Assembly: GCA_910584545.1 (NCBI GenBank)
Contig: CAJUBC010000054.1
Coordinates: forward strand, 1 to 14,753
Source of the DNA: an uncultured Muribaculaceae bacterium
GTDB taxonomy: Bacteria > Bacteroidota > Bacteroidia > Bacteroidales > Muribaculaceae
Reading direction: 5' to 3'
DNA: 14,753 nt
The translations under genes were made by a program, and so were the position numbers. How positions within the stretch are numbered: position 1 is the stretch's first letter; the number at the start of each line of letters is the position of its first letter. The notes beneath the pieces are model-generated. The model saw only the letters and a program-made list of their open reading frames with translations, did not search any database and was not told the DNA's origin. This document shows positions 1-6,921 of the stretch, piece after piece.

Positions 1-94
1 ATGTGCCGATTTATTTATGGACCCAGTCTATAAAGGGACTTTTTCAGTGCCCTCGTTCGGTCCTCGGGGAGTTTTTATTTCGGTTGTTTATGTC

Positions 95-268
95 TTACTT
101 GAACTGGTTCTGCTTCGGGTCGTAGGTGAAGCCGGCGGCACCGAGGCGGGAGGTGAGATCCTTCTCGTCCTCGCCGAGCGATGCGCACAGTTCCCTGAGG
201 GAACCGTACTCATCGCGGAGCCTGGTGTTCACCACGCTGAGAAGCATGTAAGGGTCTTTCGGAAGCAT
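95..268 (-). CDS. DUF4250 domain-containing small protein
   Basis: A 57-residue reading frame starts with ATG (CAT at 266-268 on the plus strand) and ends with TAA (95-97). The protein begins MLPKDPYMLLSVVNTRLRDE, followed by a segment containing SLRELCASL and a C-terminal GFTYDPKQNQF. This fits the small DUF4250 family (start like NPYMLLSVVNMKLRD, end like GYxYDxxxNQF) over essentially its full length. No biochemical role is established for the family as far as I know. There is no signal peptide or membrane segment, so it is probably a small cytoplasmic helical protein. It starts 12 bases after the transporter stop codon on the same strand, so it is probably the last gene of the sufE-transporter operon. 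The family assignment is from memory of its conserved ends. Confidence 0.85.
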   Translation of the reverse strand: MLPKDPYMLLSVVNTRLRDEYGSLRELCASLGEDEKDLTSRLGAAGFTYDPKQNQFK

Positions 269-280
269 CGGGCGACAGGA

Positions 281-1804
281 TTATTTAGTGACACGCTCGA
301 GCCACTTCACCATGCTGAACATGATGCCCATCGACACGAGGCAGACGGAGAGGAATACAGTCCATGCCACCCATATCGGGCAGGAGTTGTAGATGAGCGG
401 ACCGATCCAGAGCAGGAGATTGCCCACGGCGGTAGCGCCGAGCCAGAGGCCCTGGCAGAGACCCTGCAGATGCTTGGGAGCCACTTTCGATACGAACGAC
501 AGACCGAGCGGGGAGATGAAGAGCTCAGCCACGGTGAGGAAGAAGTAGAGCACGAAGAGAACCCACGGACCTGTCTTCATTGCAGTGGCCTCCGCGGCGG
601 GAAGAGCCTTGAACGCGTCGGCCGAAGGATAACCCTTGACGGCGCTGAAGAGGGCGAGGAACACGTAGGCGATACCTGCCAGACCCATACCGATGGCGAT
701 CTTGCGGGGAGTGGAGATTTCCTTGCCCTTGCGGGAGAGGCGGCCGAAGAACCACATCACCACGGGGGTGAGGATGATCACGTAGAAAGGATTGAGGGCC
801 TGCCATATCTCGGGCTGGATGGAGTCGGTCTTGACGAAGTCACGCGCGAACAGCGACAGCGAGGTACCGTTCTGATGGAACGAGAACCAGAAGAAGATGG
901 CGATTCCGAGCACCGCGAACAGGGCGTACATGCGCTGCTTGATCTCGCCTGCCATGCGGGCCTTCTCCTCGGCTGTGTAGGAGACGCTCTCCTCTTTCGC
1001 TTTCTTTCCCGGGGAGGGGAGACCCTTCTTGGTGCATACGAAGATGGTCAGCGAGATGAGCATGGCCGCTACGGAAGCGAAGAAGGAATAGTGGATACCG
1101 GTGTTGAACACGTTGAGGTAGGTGGTGCAGAACTCGGAGATATTGCCTGTCGCGTTGCCTCCCACCTCGGTGATGAGTGCGTAGAGGTTGTTGAGGTTCT
1201 GGGTGTTCATGCTGTCGGTGAGGCTCAGGTACTCGTGGCAGAGGGCCGGAAGCGAGGAGTTGTACAGGAAGCCGTTCTCACCGAGCCACCAGCTGCGGAG
1301 CATAGGCGCCACGAAGGGGGCGATCACGCCGCCGATGTTGATGAACACGTAGAAGATCTGGAATCCGGCGTCTCGCTGGGCGGCGTAACGGGGATTGTCG
1401 TAGAGCTGGCCGACGATGGCCTGGAGGTTACCCTTGAAGAGACCGTTGCCGAACGCGATGAAGAAGAGCGCGCCGCATGTCAGGGTCAGCAGCCAGGTCT
1501 GGTTGTCGGCCGTGGCGAAAATAGGAATCGAGAGGACCACGTAGCCGAGGGTCATGATGATGAGACCCCAGATGATGGTCGACTTGTAGTTCTGGGTCTT
1601 GTCGGCGATGATACCGCCCACGAGACTCAACACGTAGATTCCCGCATAGAAGAAGGAATAGATAAGGGCGCTGGTCTCCTCGGCGAGTCCGAACTTCGAA
1701 CAGAGGAAGAGCACGAGCACCGCGTTCATGATGTAGTAGCCGAACCGTTCGCCCATGTTGGAGAGGGCGGCCGGTATCAGTCCTTTGGGATGGTTTTTGA
1801 ACAT
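281..1804 (-). CDS. POT/PTR2-family MFS transporter (peptide MFS transporter-like)
   Basis: A 507-residue polytopic membrane protein of the proton-coupled oligopeptide transporter branch of the major facilitator superfamily. Visible signatures are GERFGYY (residues 18-24, the ExxERFxYY region of helix 1), GNGLFKGN (119-126, helix 4), FYVFINIGG (151-159, the PTR2 helix 5 signature), an FW..F.Q.GTSL segment (305-316) and ELFISPLGLS (427-436, helix 10). By homology it imports di- or tripeptides or related small molecules with protons across the inner membrane. Two features are unusual: the first Glu of the ExxER motif is Asn16, and the helix 5-6 loop (about 171-233) is long, with two cysteines (189 and 226). 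It starts 20 bases after the sufE stop and is followed by DUF4250, so an operon is likely. The substrate cannot be read from the sequence. Confidence 0.85.
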   Translation of the reverse strand: MFKNHPKGLIPAALSNMGERFGYYIMNAVLVLFLCSKFGLAEETSALIYSFFYAGIYVLSLVGGIIADKTQNYKSTIIWGLIIMTLGYVVLSIPIFATADNQTWLLTLTCGALFFIAFGNGLFKGNLQAIVGQLYDNPRYAAQRDAGFQIFYVFINIGGVIAPFVAPMLRSWWLGENGFLYNSSLPALCHEYLSLTDSMNTQNLNNLYALITEVGGNATGNISEFCTTYLNVFNTGIHYSFFASVAAMLISLTIFVCTKKGLPSPGKKAKEESVSYTAEEKARMAGEIKQRMYALFAVLGIAIFFWFSFHQNGTSLSLFARDFVKTDSIQPEIWQALNPFYVIILTPVVMWFFGRLSRKGKEISTPRKIAIGMGLAGIAYVFLALFSAVKGYPSADAFKALPAAEATAMKTGPWVLFVLYFFLTVAELFISPLGLSFVSKVAPKHLQGLCQGLWLGATAVGNLLLWIGPLIYNSCPIWVAWTVFLSVCLVSMGIMFSMVKWLERVTK

Positions 1805-1824
1805 ATTATTTATAGATTTAAGGA

Positions 1825-2262
1825 TTAATCTTTTTTCTCGCTGTCAAGCATCTTGAATGCCTTGGCGTAGTCGCGGATCTGGCGCACCATCGCCACCAGA
1901 CCGTTGGAGCGGGTGGGGGAGAGATGTTCCTGAAGGCCGATGCGGTCGATGAAGTAGAGGTCGGCGTCGAGGATCTCGTCGGGCGTGCGGTGGTTGAGCA
2001 CACGCATCAGCAGGGCCACTATTCCTTTCACGATCAGGGCGTCGGAGTCTGCGCGGAATGCGATCTTTCCGTCAGGTTCCCTCTTGGCGTCGATCCAGAC
2101 TCGGCTCTGGCATCCCTCTATGAGGTTGGATGGAGTCTTGTCGCTTTCCGGATATTCCTCCAGAGTGTTTCCCAGTTCGATAATATAGGCATAGCGGTCC
2201 ATCCAGTCGGTAAGACCCTCGAATTCCGCTATGATGTCGTCTTGAGTTTCGTTGATTGTCAT
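1825..2262 (-). CDS. sufE: SufE family Fe-S cluster assembly / cysteine desulfuration protein
   Basis: A 145-residue cytoplasmic protein matching SufE over its full length. SufE accepts sulfane sulfur from the cysteine desulfurase SufS on a conserved cysteine and passes it to the SufBCD scaffold. That cysteine is Cys51, in the motif SNLIEGCQSRVW (residues 45-56), at the usual place after the N-terminal helical segment GLTDWMDRYAYIIELG (16-31). The C-terminal part has the expected LSPTRSNGLVAMV segment. It is the first gene of the leftward operon, divergent from greA, with a likely promoter near 2328-2335. No other suf genes are in the window. Sitting upstream of a transporter and DUF4250 suggests co-transcription, not a shared pathway. 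Confidence 0.95.
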   Translation of the reverse strand: MTINETQDDIIAEFEGLTDWMDRYAYIIELGNTLEEYPESDKTPSNLIEGCQSRVWIDAKREPDGKIAFRADSDALIVKGIVALLMRVLNHRTPDEILDADLYFIDRIGLQEHLSPTRSNGLVAMVRQIRDYAKAFKMLDSEKKD

Positions 2263-2327
2263 GTCAGTCAGATTTTTCTTTTTGTGCCGGTCGCGCGATG
2301 CAAAGGCGCGGCATCCGTTTCAAATCC

Positions 2328-2335
2328 CAAAGGTA
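2328..2335 (-). promoter_or_regulatory. Predicted Bacteroidota -7 element for the sufE operon
   Basis: On the minus strand 2335-2328 reads TACCTTTG, a match to the TAnnTTTG -7 element of the primary sigma factor of Bacteroidota. The -33 region is a T-rich run without a clean TTTG. Transcription would start near 2320, leaving a leader of about 58 nucleotides before the sufE start at 2262. This is a motif match only. Confidence 0.5.
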
Positions 2336-2405
2336 AGAAAAATTTATGAAAAAAGGAAAAAAGAAGAGGCTCTAAGGTAAAAATTGTTAACAAACTGTCA
2401 TAAAT

Positions 2406-2436
2406 TTTGGCAATTGGAAATAATTGTCTAACTTTG
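2406..2436 (+). promoter_or_regulatory. Predicted Bacteroidota promoter for greA
   Basis: TTTG at 2406-2409 and TAACTTTG at 2429-2436 are separated by 19 bases, a near-ideal match to the Bacteroidota consensus TTTG - about 19-21 - TAnnTTTG. Transcription would start near 2443, giving a leader of about 130 nucleotides before greA. It faces away from the sufE promoter. Confidence 0.75.
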
Positions 2437-2574
2437 CACCGGTCATTCAGGGAAGTGAGATTCCCGGAAGACCGCGAGGCGGGCCGGCGCAGAGCGTCGG
2501 GTCGCTAACTTTTAATATTTCTGTTGAAAAGAGACAAGTAAATTAATTGGAAAAGAAACCTTAAATACACATAA

Positions 2575-3039
2575 ATGGCTAATTACATCACCCAGGAGGG
2601 TTACAACAGGAAGATGGAGGAGCTTGCTGCCCTCGAGGCGCAGCGCCCCATGATCAAACAGGCTATCGCCGAGGCCCGTGACAAGGGAGACCTCTCGGAG
2701 AACGCCGAGTACGACGCGGCCAAGGAGGCTCAGGGAATGCTCGAGATGAAGATCTCGAAACTAAAGGAACTCATTGCCACGGCCCGCATCATTGACGACA
2801 GCAAGCTGAACACCGACGAGGTGCAGCTCCTGAATAAGGTCACAATCCGCAACACCGCCAACGGCATGACCATGACCTACACCATCGTCAGCGAGAGCGA
2901 GGCTAATCTGAAGGAGATGAAGATCGCCTCCAATACTCCGATCGCCATGGCCCTGATGGGACATTCCGTTGGCGACACCGTGCAGGTGAAGGCTCCGGCC
3001 GGCCTTATGAATTTCGAGATTCTGAAAATAGAAATCTGA
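2575..3039 (+). CDS. greA: Transcription elongation factor GreA
   Basis: A 154-residue protein of normal GreA length. GreA enters the secondary channel of RNA polymerase and stimulates cleavage of the backtracked transcript so that stalled elongation complexes can resume. The N-terminal part is the coiled-coil domain, with the diagnostic tip motif GDLSENAEYDAAKE (residues 38-51). Asp39 and Glu42 correspond to the metal-coordinating acidic pair of E. coli GreA (Asp41/Glu44). The C-terminal half is the globular FKBP-like domain, containing GHSVGDTVQVKAPAG (128-142). A strong predicted promoter lies about 140 bases upstream. The next gene starts six bases after the stop, so the two probably form an operon. 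Confidence 0.97.
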   Translation: MANYITQEGYNRKMEELAALEAQRPMIKQAIAEARDKGDLSENAEYDAAKEAQGMLEMKISKLKELIATARIIDDSKLNTDEVQLLNKVTIRNTANGMTMTYTIVSESEANLKEMKIASNTPIAMALMGHSVGDTVQVKAPAGLMNFEILKIEI

Positions 3040-3045
3040 ACCGTC

Positions 3046-3438
3046 ATGACAATCTTCTCGAAAATCATAGCGGGAGAGATTCCTTCCTATAAGGTGGCTG
3101 AGAATGACGATTTCTACGCCTTCCTCGACATCAATCCCGTGAACTGGGGCCACACGTTGGTGGTGCCCAAGAAGGAGACCGACTATATCTTCGACCTGGA
3201 GGACGATGACCTCGCCGCCATGGCGGTGTTCGCCAAGAGAGTGGCCAAGGCCATCCGCAAGGCTATCCCGTGCAGGAAGGTGGCTGTGGCGGTGCTGGGT
3301 CTCGAAGTGCCGCACGCCCATATCCATCTCGCGCCGATCAACAGCGAGGGCGATATGGACTTCCACAACAAGATCGAGAATCCGGATCCGGCTAAAATGG
3401 CTGAGATAGCCGCAAGGATCGCCTCCGAATTCGAATGA
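3046..3438 (+). CDS. HIT family protein (histidine triad nucleotide-binding hydrolase)
   Basis: A 130-residue protein of the histidine-triad superfamily, Hint/HinT-like branch. These enzymes hydrolyse nucleoside phosphoramidates or related nucleotide conjugates. The catalytic triad appears as VPHAHIHL, with His90, His92 and His94. The N-terminal start TIFSKIIAGEIPSYKV and the segment FLDINPVNWGHTLVVPK (26-42) are typical of the family. The residue order GLEVPHAHIHLAPIN matches full-length homologues, so the protein looks intact and cytoplasmic. It starts six bases after greA and ends just before a strong terminator, so greA-HIT form a two-gene operon. The physiological substrate is not evident. 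Confidence 0.95.
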   Translation: MTIFSKIIAGEIPSYKVAENDDFYAFLDINPVNWGHTLVVPKKETDYIFDLEDDDLAAMAVFAKRVAKAIRKAIPCRKVAVAVLGLEVPHAHIHLAPINSEGDMDFHNKIENPDPAKMAEIAARIASEFE

Positions 3439-3462
3439 CCGTCAGTTACGTAAGAAAAATTT

Positions 3463-3498
3463 TCCGGGATGTCTGATAAAGATGTCCCGGATTTGTTC
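3463..3498 (+). terminator. Rho-independent terminator of the greA-HIT operon
   Basis: The arm 3463-3474 (TCCGGGATGTCT) pairs with 3480-3491 (AGATGTCCCGGA) in a 12-bp stem that includes two adjacent G-U pairs, closing a five-base loop (GATAA). A U-rich tail, TTTGTTC, follows. It lies 24 bases beyond the HIT stop. The same bases run directly into a predicted promoter for the next gene. Confidence 0.8.
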
Positions 3499-3506
3499 TA
3501 TATTTG
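3499..3506 (+). promoter_or_regulatory. Predicted -7 element for the alcohol dehydrogenase gene
   Basis: TATATTTG matches the Bacteroidota TAnnTTTG -7 element exactly. No clean TTTG lies at the expected -33 position, which falls inside the preceding terminator hairpin; TCTG at 3472-3475 is the nearest match but is spaced 23 bases away. Transcription would start near 3513, leaving a leader of about 44 nucleotides. That leader can form a small hairpin (TTGCG 3523-3527 with CGCAA 3534-3538). Confidence 0.55.
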
Positions 3507-3556
3507 TAACCGATAGGATAAATTGCGTTTTCTCGCAACCCAATAACTGAAAGACA

Positions 3557-4741
3557 ATGGAAAATTTTACGTTCTGCACCCCTACCGAATTCATCTTCGG
3601 GCGCGGTACGCAGAAAGAGGTAGGCAGCGCGCTGGCGCGCCGAGGAGCCTCGAGAGTGATGATAGTCTACGGCAGTGACCGTATCGAGCGCAATGGCCTC
3701 CTCAAGGAGGTGACCGACTCCCTGACAGGTGCCGGCATTGAATATGTGAAGTTCGGCGGCATCAAGCCGAATCCCACCGCCGCGAGCGTCTACGAGGGAA
3801 TCGAGGTGGCTCGCCGGGAGAAAATCGACTTCTTCCTGGCCGTAGGCGGAGGAAGCCCCATCGATGCCGCTAAGGGCATGGCTCTCGGCACCGGTTATCC
3901 GGGCGATTTCTGGGATTTCTACTGCGGCAAGGCGAAGCCTCAGGCGGCCATGCCTGTCGGCGTGGTGCTCACCATCCCCGCCGCCGGCAGCGAGGGAAGC
4001 GGAAACTCGGTGATAACCAACGAGGAGACGCATCAGAAAATCTCAGTCCGCTATCCGGGACTGCTCCGTCCGGCGTTCGCGATAATGAATCCCGAGCTGA
4101 CCATGTCGCTACCTTTCGATCAGACTGCCTACGGCGTGGTCGACATGATGGCGCATATCTACGAGCGTTATTTCTCCAACACTCCCGACACCCAGCTTGT
4201 CGATGCCTATTCCGAGGCGATCATGAGGGATGTGATGGACCAGGCGCTGACGTTGCGCCTTGATCCGGAGAACTATGCCGCGCGCGCCGACGTGATGTGG
4301 GCCGGTACCCTGGCCCATAACGGTCTCTGCGGCGTGGGGAAAGTGGAGGACTGGTCGTCGCACCGCCTCGAGCATGAGATATCAGCCTTCTACGACGTGG
4401 CTCACGGAGCGGGCCTCGCGGTGATCATCCCCGCCTGGATGGAGTTCTGCGCGCGTCGCAACCCCGACAAGCTCTGGCGCTTCGCCATCAACGTGATGTC
4501 GGTCGACCCCGCCGGAAAGGATACCGACGACATCATCGACGAGGGAATCTCCAACCTGAAGAATTTCTATCATGACCTCGGACTCACCACCAATCTCCGT
4601 ACGCTCGTCGGCACCGAGCCCGACATCGAGAAGATGGTGGCCTCACTCCACCGCAACGTGGGCGACACGCTCGGCAACTACGTGCCCCTCTCGATGGAGG
4701 ACTGCCGCGAGATCTACCGCATAGCCCTCGAGGCTGAATAG
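3557..4741 (+). CDS. Iron-containing alcohol dehydrogenase (butanol dehydrogenase/YqhD-like)
   Basis: A 394-residue group III (iron-type) alcohol dehydrogenase, which reduces aldehydes to alcohols or the reverse with NAD(P)H. The N-terminal Rossmann-like half has the nucleotide-binding GGGSPIDAAKG (97-107). The helical half supplies the metal ligands: Asp196 and His200 in VVDMMAHIYER, His269 in SSHRLEHE and His283 in DVAHGAGLAV. The 14-residue spacing of the last two equals that of E. coli YqhD His267/His281. The start MENFTFCTPTEFIFG is typical of the BdhA/YqhD branch, and the protein appears complete and cytoplasmic. It stands between two hairpins, so it may be transcribed alone or with the acyl-CoA synthetase downstream. 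Whether it uses NADH or NADPH, and its real substrate, cannot be decided here. Confidence 0.93.
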   Translation: MENFTFCTPTEFIFGRGTQKEVGSALARRGASRVMIVYGSDRIERNGLLKEVTDSLTGAGIEYVKFGGIKPNPTAASVYEGIEVARREKIDFFLAVGGGSPIDAAKGMALGTGYPGDFWDFYCGKAKPQAAMPVGVVLTIPAAGSEGSGNSVITNEETHQKISVRYPGLLRPAFAIMNPELTMSLPFDQTAYGVVDMMAHIYERYFSNTPDTQLVDAYSEAIMRDVMDQALTLRLDPENYAARADVMWAGTLAHNGLCGVGKVEDWSSHRLEHEISAFYDVAHGAGLAVIIPAWMEFCARRNPDKLWRFAINVMSVDPAGKDTDDIIDEGISNLKNFYHDLGLTTNLRTLVGTEPDIEKMVASLHRNVGDTLGNYVPLSMEDCREIYRIALEAE

Positions 4742-4750
4742 AACAAGAAC

Positions 4751-4785
4751 TGATTCCTTGCCGCGCCGGCCGCGGTAAGGAATCA
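4751..4785 (+). terminator. Strong hairpin after the alcohol dehydrogenase gene
   Basis: Bases 4751-4765 pair with 4771-4785 in a 15-bp stem (one G-U pair) around a five-base loop, CCGGC. It starts nine bases after the dehydrogenase stop. No T-tract follows (next bases are TTCAAC), so it may be a weak or bidirectional terminator, an mRNA-stabilising 3' end or a processing site. The next start codon is only 16 bases away. Confidence 0.55.
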
Positions 4786-4801
4786 TTCAACTGATTAAGG
4801 A

Positions 4802-6475
4802 ATGAAAGATACCGGTGTAAAGATAGAGAATTTCGTAAAGATCTATGAACGGAGCTTCATAGAGAACTGGGACCTGCCGGCTCTGACCGATTATGTCACC
4901 AGGAAGACCATGACGTATGCCGACGTGGCTACGGCCATCGCCAAAATCCACCTCTACTTCAATGCCATCGGCCTGAAGAAGGGTGACAAGGTGGCCATCT
5001 GCGGCAAGGATTCGGTGAACTGGGTGCTCATGTATATGGCCACGGTGACCTACGGCGCGGTGATAGTGCCCATACTGTCGGAGTTCAATCCGCTGGACGT
5101 GACCCATATAGTGAATCATTCCGAAGCGAAGCTTTTCTTTGTCTCCAAGGCGATATGGGAGCCGATGGAGCCCGAGGCGCTGCTCAACCTGCGCGGCGCC
5201 ATCAGCATCGACGATTTCCAGCTGCTTCTCGAAAGGGAGGGGGAGAGGCTCGACCATCATCTGCGCCAGCTCACCCGCCGGTTCCGCCGGACCTATCCCA
5301 AGGGCTACCGGTCGGAGGATATCCATTACCCGGATGTTCCCAACGATGCCGTGGCCGAGATCAACTATACTTCCGGTACCACCGGTTTCTCGAAGGGGGT
5401 GATGCTGACCGGCGAGAACCTCGCCGGCAACGTATGCTTCGGCATGGAGACAGAGCTGCATTACCGCAACTCGCGCGCCTTGGCGTTCCTGCCGCTGGCG
5501 CATGCCTACGGCTGCGCGTTCGACATGCTGACGCCGCTCGCCGTAGGCTCGCATGTGACTCTGCTCGGCAAGACTCCCGCGCCCCGGGTACTCCTCAAGG
5601 CCCTGTCGGAGGTCAGGCCGAATCTGGTGATATGCGTCCCGCTAATCCTTGAGAAAATCTACAAGAACCAGATTCTTCCCATGATTTCCAAGGGCACGAT
5701 GCGGTGGACCCTCGCGGTGCCTTTCCTCGACTCGTTCATCTACTCCAAAATCCGGAAGAAACTTATCGACGCTTTCGGCGGCGAGTTCGAGGAGGTGATT
5801 GTGGGGGGCGCTCCCCTCAACCATGAGGTGGAGGATTTCCTTGCCAAGATCCGTTTCCCCTTCACCGTCGGTTACGGCATGACGGAGTGCGGTCCGTTGA
5901 TTTCCTACACTCCCTGGCGTGACTTCATACCCGGTTCTTCGGGTCGTACGCTACCCGACATGGAGAGCCGAGTGGACTCACAGGATCCGGAGAACATCCC
6001 GGGCGAGATATGCGTGCGCGGCACCAACGTGATGAAGGGCTACTTCAAGAATCCGGAGGCTACGGCGGCGGTGCTCGACAAGGATGGCTGGCTGCACACC
6101 GGAGACATGGGCACGAGGTCGGCCGACGGGACTCTCTTCCTTCGAGGCCGATCCAAGACGATGATACTCACCTCTTCCGGGCAGAACATCTATCCCGAGG
6201 AGATCGAGGCGAAGCTGAACAACATGCCGTTCGTGGCGGAGAGCCTGATCGTGGACCGCGACGGAAAGATAGTAGCCCTCGTCTATCCGGACTACGAGGC
6301 CCTGGACCGCTTCGATGTAGCCATATCCGACCTCGACACCACCATGGAGAATATCCGCAAGGAGCTCAACAAGATAGTCGCGCCTTACGAGCAGGTGTCG
6401 AAGATAATCCTGATGCCCAACGAGTTCGAGAAAACACCGAAGCGTTCCATCAAGCGGTTCCTCTACACCCGGTAA
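4802..6475 (+). CDS. AMP-dependent synthetase/ligase (long-chain acyl-CoA synthetase-like)
   Basis: A 557-residue member of the ANL adenylating superfamily, closest in style to long-chain fatty-acid-CoA ligases. These activate a carboxylic acid with ATP to an acyl-adenylate and transfer it to CoA. Core motifs are present: the P-loop YTSGTTGFSKG (189-199), GYGMTECGP (357-365), GWLHTGD (429-435), the hinge near GRSK (449-452) and NIYPEEIEAKL (462-472). The C-terminal end reads KTPKRSIKRFLY (544-555). In the usual alignment with ..TPTxKxKR.. the adenylation lysine would be Ser549, with Lys547 nearby. The N-terminal half shows normal substrate-domain features, and no membrane segment is obvious. 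It may share a transcript with the upstream dehydrogenase or the small membrane protein downstream. Chain-length preference is unknown. Confidence 0.9.
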   Translation: MKDTGVKIENFVKIYERSFIENWDLPALTDYVTRKTMTYADVATAIAKIHLYFNAIGLKKGDKVAICGKDSVNWVLMYMATVTYGAVIVPILSEFNPLDVTHIVNHSEAKLFFVSKAIWEPMEPEALLNLRGAISIDDFQLLLEREGERLDHHLRQLTRRFRRTYPKGYRSEDIHYPDVPNDAVAEINYTSGTTGFSKGVMLTGENLAGNVCFGMETELHYRNSRALAFLPLAHAYGCAFDMLTPLAVGSHVTLLGKTPAPRVLLKALSEVRPNLVICVPLILEKIYKNQILPMISKGTMRWTLAVPFLDSFIYSKIRKKLIDAFGGEFEEVIVGGAPLNHEVEDFLAKIRFPFTVGYGMTECGPLISYTPWRDFIPGSSGRTLPDMESRVDSQDPENIPGEICVRGTNVMKGYFKNPEATAAVLDKDGWLHTGDMGTRSADGTLFLRGRSKTMILTSSGQNIYPEEIEAKLNNMPFVAESLIVDRDGKIVALVYPDYEALDRFDVAISDLDTTMENIRKELNKIVAPYEQVSKIILMPNEFEKTPKRSIKRFLYTR

Positions 6476-6484
6476 CCGACGTGA

Positions 6485-6499
6485 ACCGGATTGTCCGGT
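6485..6499 (+). repeat. Short perfect inverted repeat between the acyl-CoA synthetase and the small membrane protein
   Basis: ACCGGA (6485-6490) and TCCGGT (6494-6499) form a six-base perfect stem with a three-base loop, nine bases after the synthetase stop. There is no following T-run, so termination is doubtful. It could simply be a small mRNA hairpin. Confidence 0.35.
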
Positions 6500-6537
6500 G
6501 TCTCGTTAACACATATATTAATCAATACATAAGGACT

Positions 6538-6840
6538 ATGAACGAAAACCACACAAACTATTACGACGGGCTGAAGCCGGGAACAAAGGTTCTGGTCTGG
6601 CTGCTCGGAATCATGGCTGCGGGGATATTGATCTGCGTGCTCCTCGCCCTTTTGAAAATAGCGGTCAAGGCGATGGTGATAATAGCGGCGGTGCTCGCCC
6701 TGTTGGTGATAATAGGCATCGTAACCTACAACGGCGCGAAGGAGAAACTGGAGGACCACAGACTCGAGCGGGAAAACGAGCGTTTGCTGAAAGACCGCCG
6801 GGCCGATTCCGGACATCGTGTCAGCGACTCGGACAACTGA
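6538..6840 (+). CDS. Hypothetical small membrane protein with two transmembrane helices
   Basis: A 100-residue protein that I do not assign to a family. After a hydrophilic N-terminus (MNENHTNYYDGLKPGTK), residues about 18-40 and 43-64 form two hydrophobic helices separated by a short positively charged turn containing Lys40 and Lys44. The tail (67-100) is highly charged (GAKEKLEDHRLERENERLLK), with a probable amphipathic or coiled-coil helix, then a polar end. The ATG at 6538 is preferred to upstream codons in the same frame because those lie inside the acyl-CoA synthetase gene. Codon usage is G+C-rich like its left neighbours, so it belongs to the core chromosome and not to the A+T-rich locus to the right. 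It may be an inner-membrane accessory protein. Confidence 0.75.
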   Translation: MNENHTNYYDGLKPGTKVLVWLLGIMAAGILICVLLALLKIAVKAMVIIAAVLALLVIIGIVTYNGAKEKLEDHRLERENERLLKDRRADSGHRVSDSDN

Positions 6841-6901
6841 TTGCCGTCAGAGTCCTTTCTGCCGGGGAGCAACTTTGCTTGCATGACTAAGGTTTTGTTA
6901 T

Positions 6902-6909
6902 TATTTTTG
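6902..6909 (+). promoter_or_regulatory. Predicted -7 element upstream of the KilA-N gene
   Basis: TATTTTTG fits TAnnTTTG. CTTG at 6878-6881 lies 20 bases upstream and could serve as a weak -33 element. Transcription would start near 6916 and would include the whole paired-repeat leader 6922-7006. Confidence 0.4.
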
Positions 6910-6921
6910 TGGGCGTGATTG

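Larger units (their letters stand above)
2263..2574. other. Divergent intergenic region between sufE and greA
   Basis: These 312 bases hold no convincing gene. They contain back-to-back predicted promoters (minus strand near 2328-2335, plus strand 2406-2436) separated by an A-rich stretch. On the greA side the transcribed leader is about 130 nucleotides. It includes a short hairpin (GGGAA at 2450-2454 with TTCCC at 2461-2465) and a G+C-rich patch at about 2470-2505 before an A-rich run up to the greA start. I recognise no riboswitch. Confidence 0.6.

Noticed and set aside
1..94. Possible terminator or gene end at the left edge
   Set aside because: AGTC...GACT followed by Ts gives only a four-base stem, and the other repeats here are not complementary. 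I see no supported feature before the DUF4250 stop.
17..1828. 603-codon plus-strand open frame opposite the transporter
   Set aside because: It is the antisense of the POT transporter and DUF4250 genes. The predicted protein is rich in Glu, His, Gly and Arg with no domain, as expected for a shadow frame in G+C-rich DNA.
2470..2505. G+C-rich patch in the greA leader as a riboswitch
   Set aside because: It does not match any riboswitch or ribosomal leader motif that I recognise; only short chance pairings are seen.
6010..6537. Upstream extension of the small membrane protein frame into the acyl-CoA synthetase
   Set aside because: The extended part is a shifted frame of the synthetase. The real start is best placed at ATG 6538 in the intergenic gap.
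6884..6919. Eleven-codon hydrophobic mini-ORF (MTKVLLLFLWA)
   Set aside because: It overlaps the predicted promoter, is very short and has no ribosome-binding support; chance is likely.
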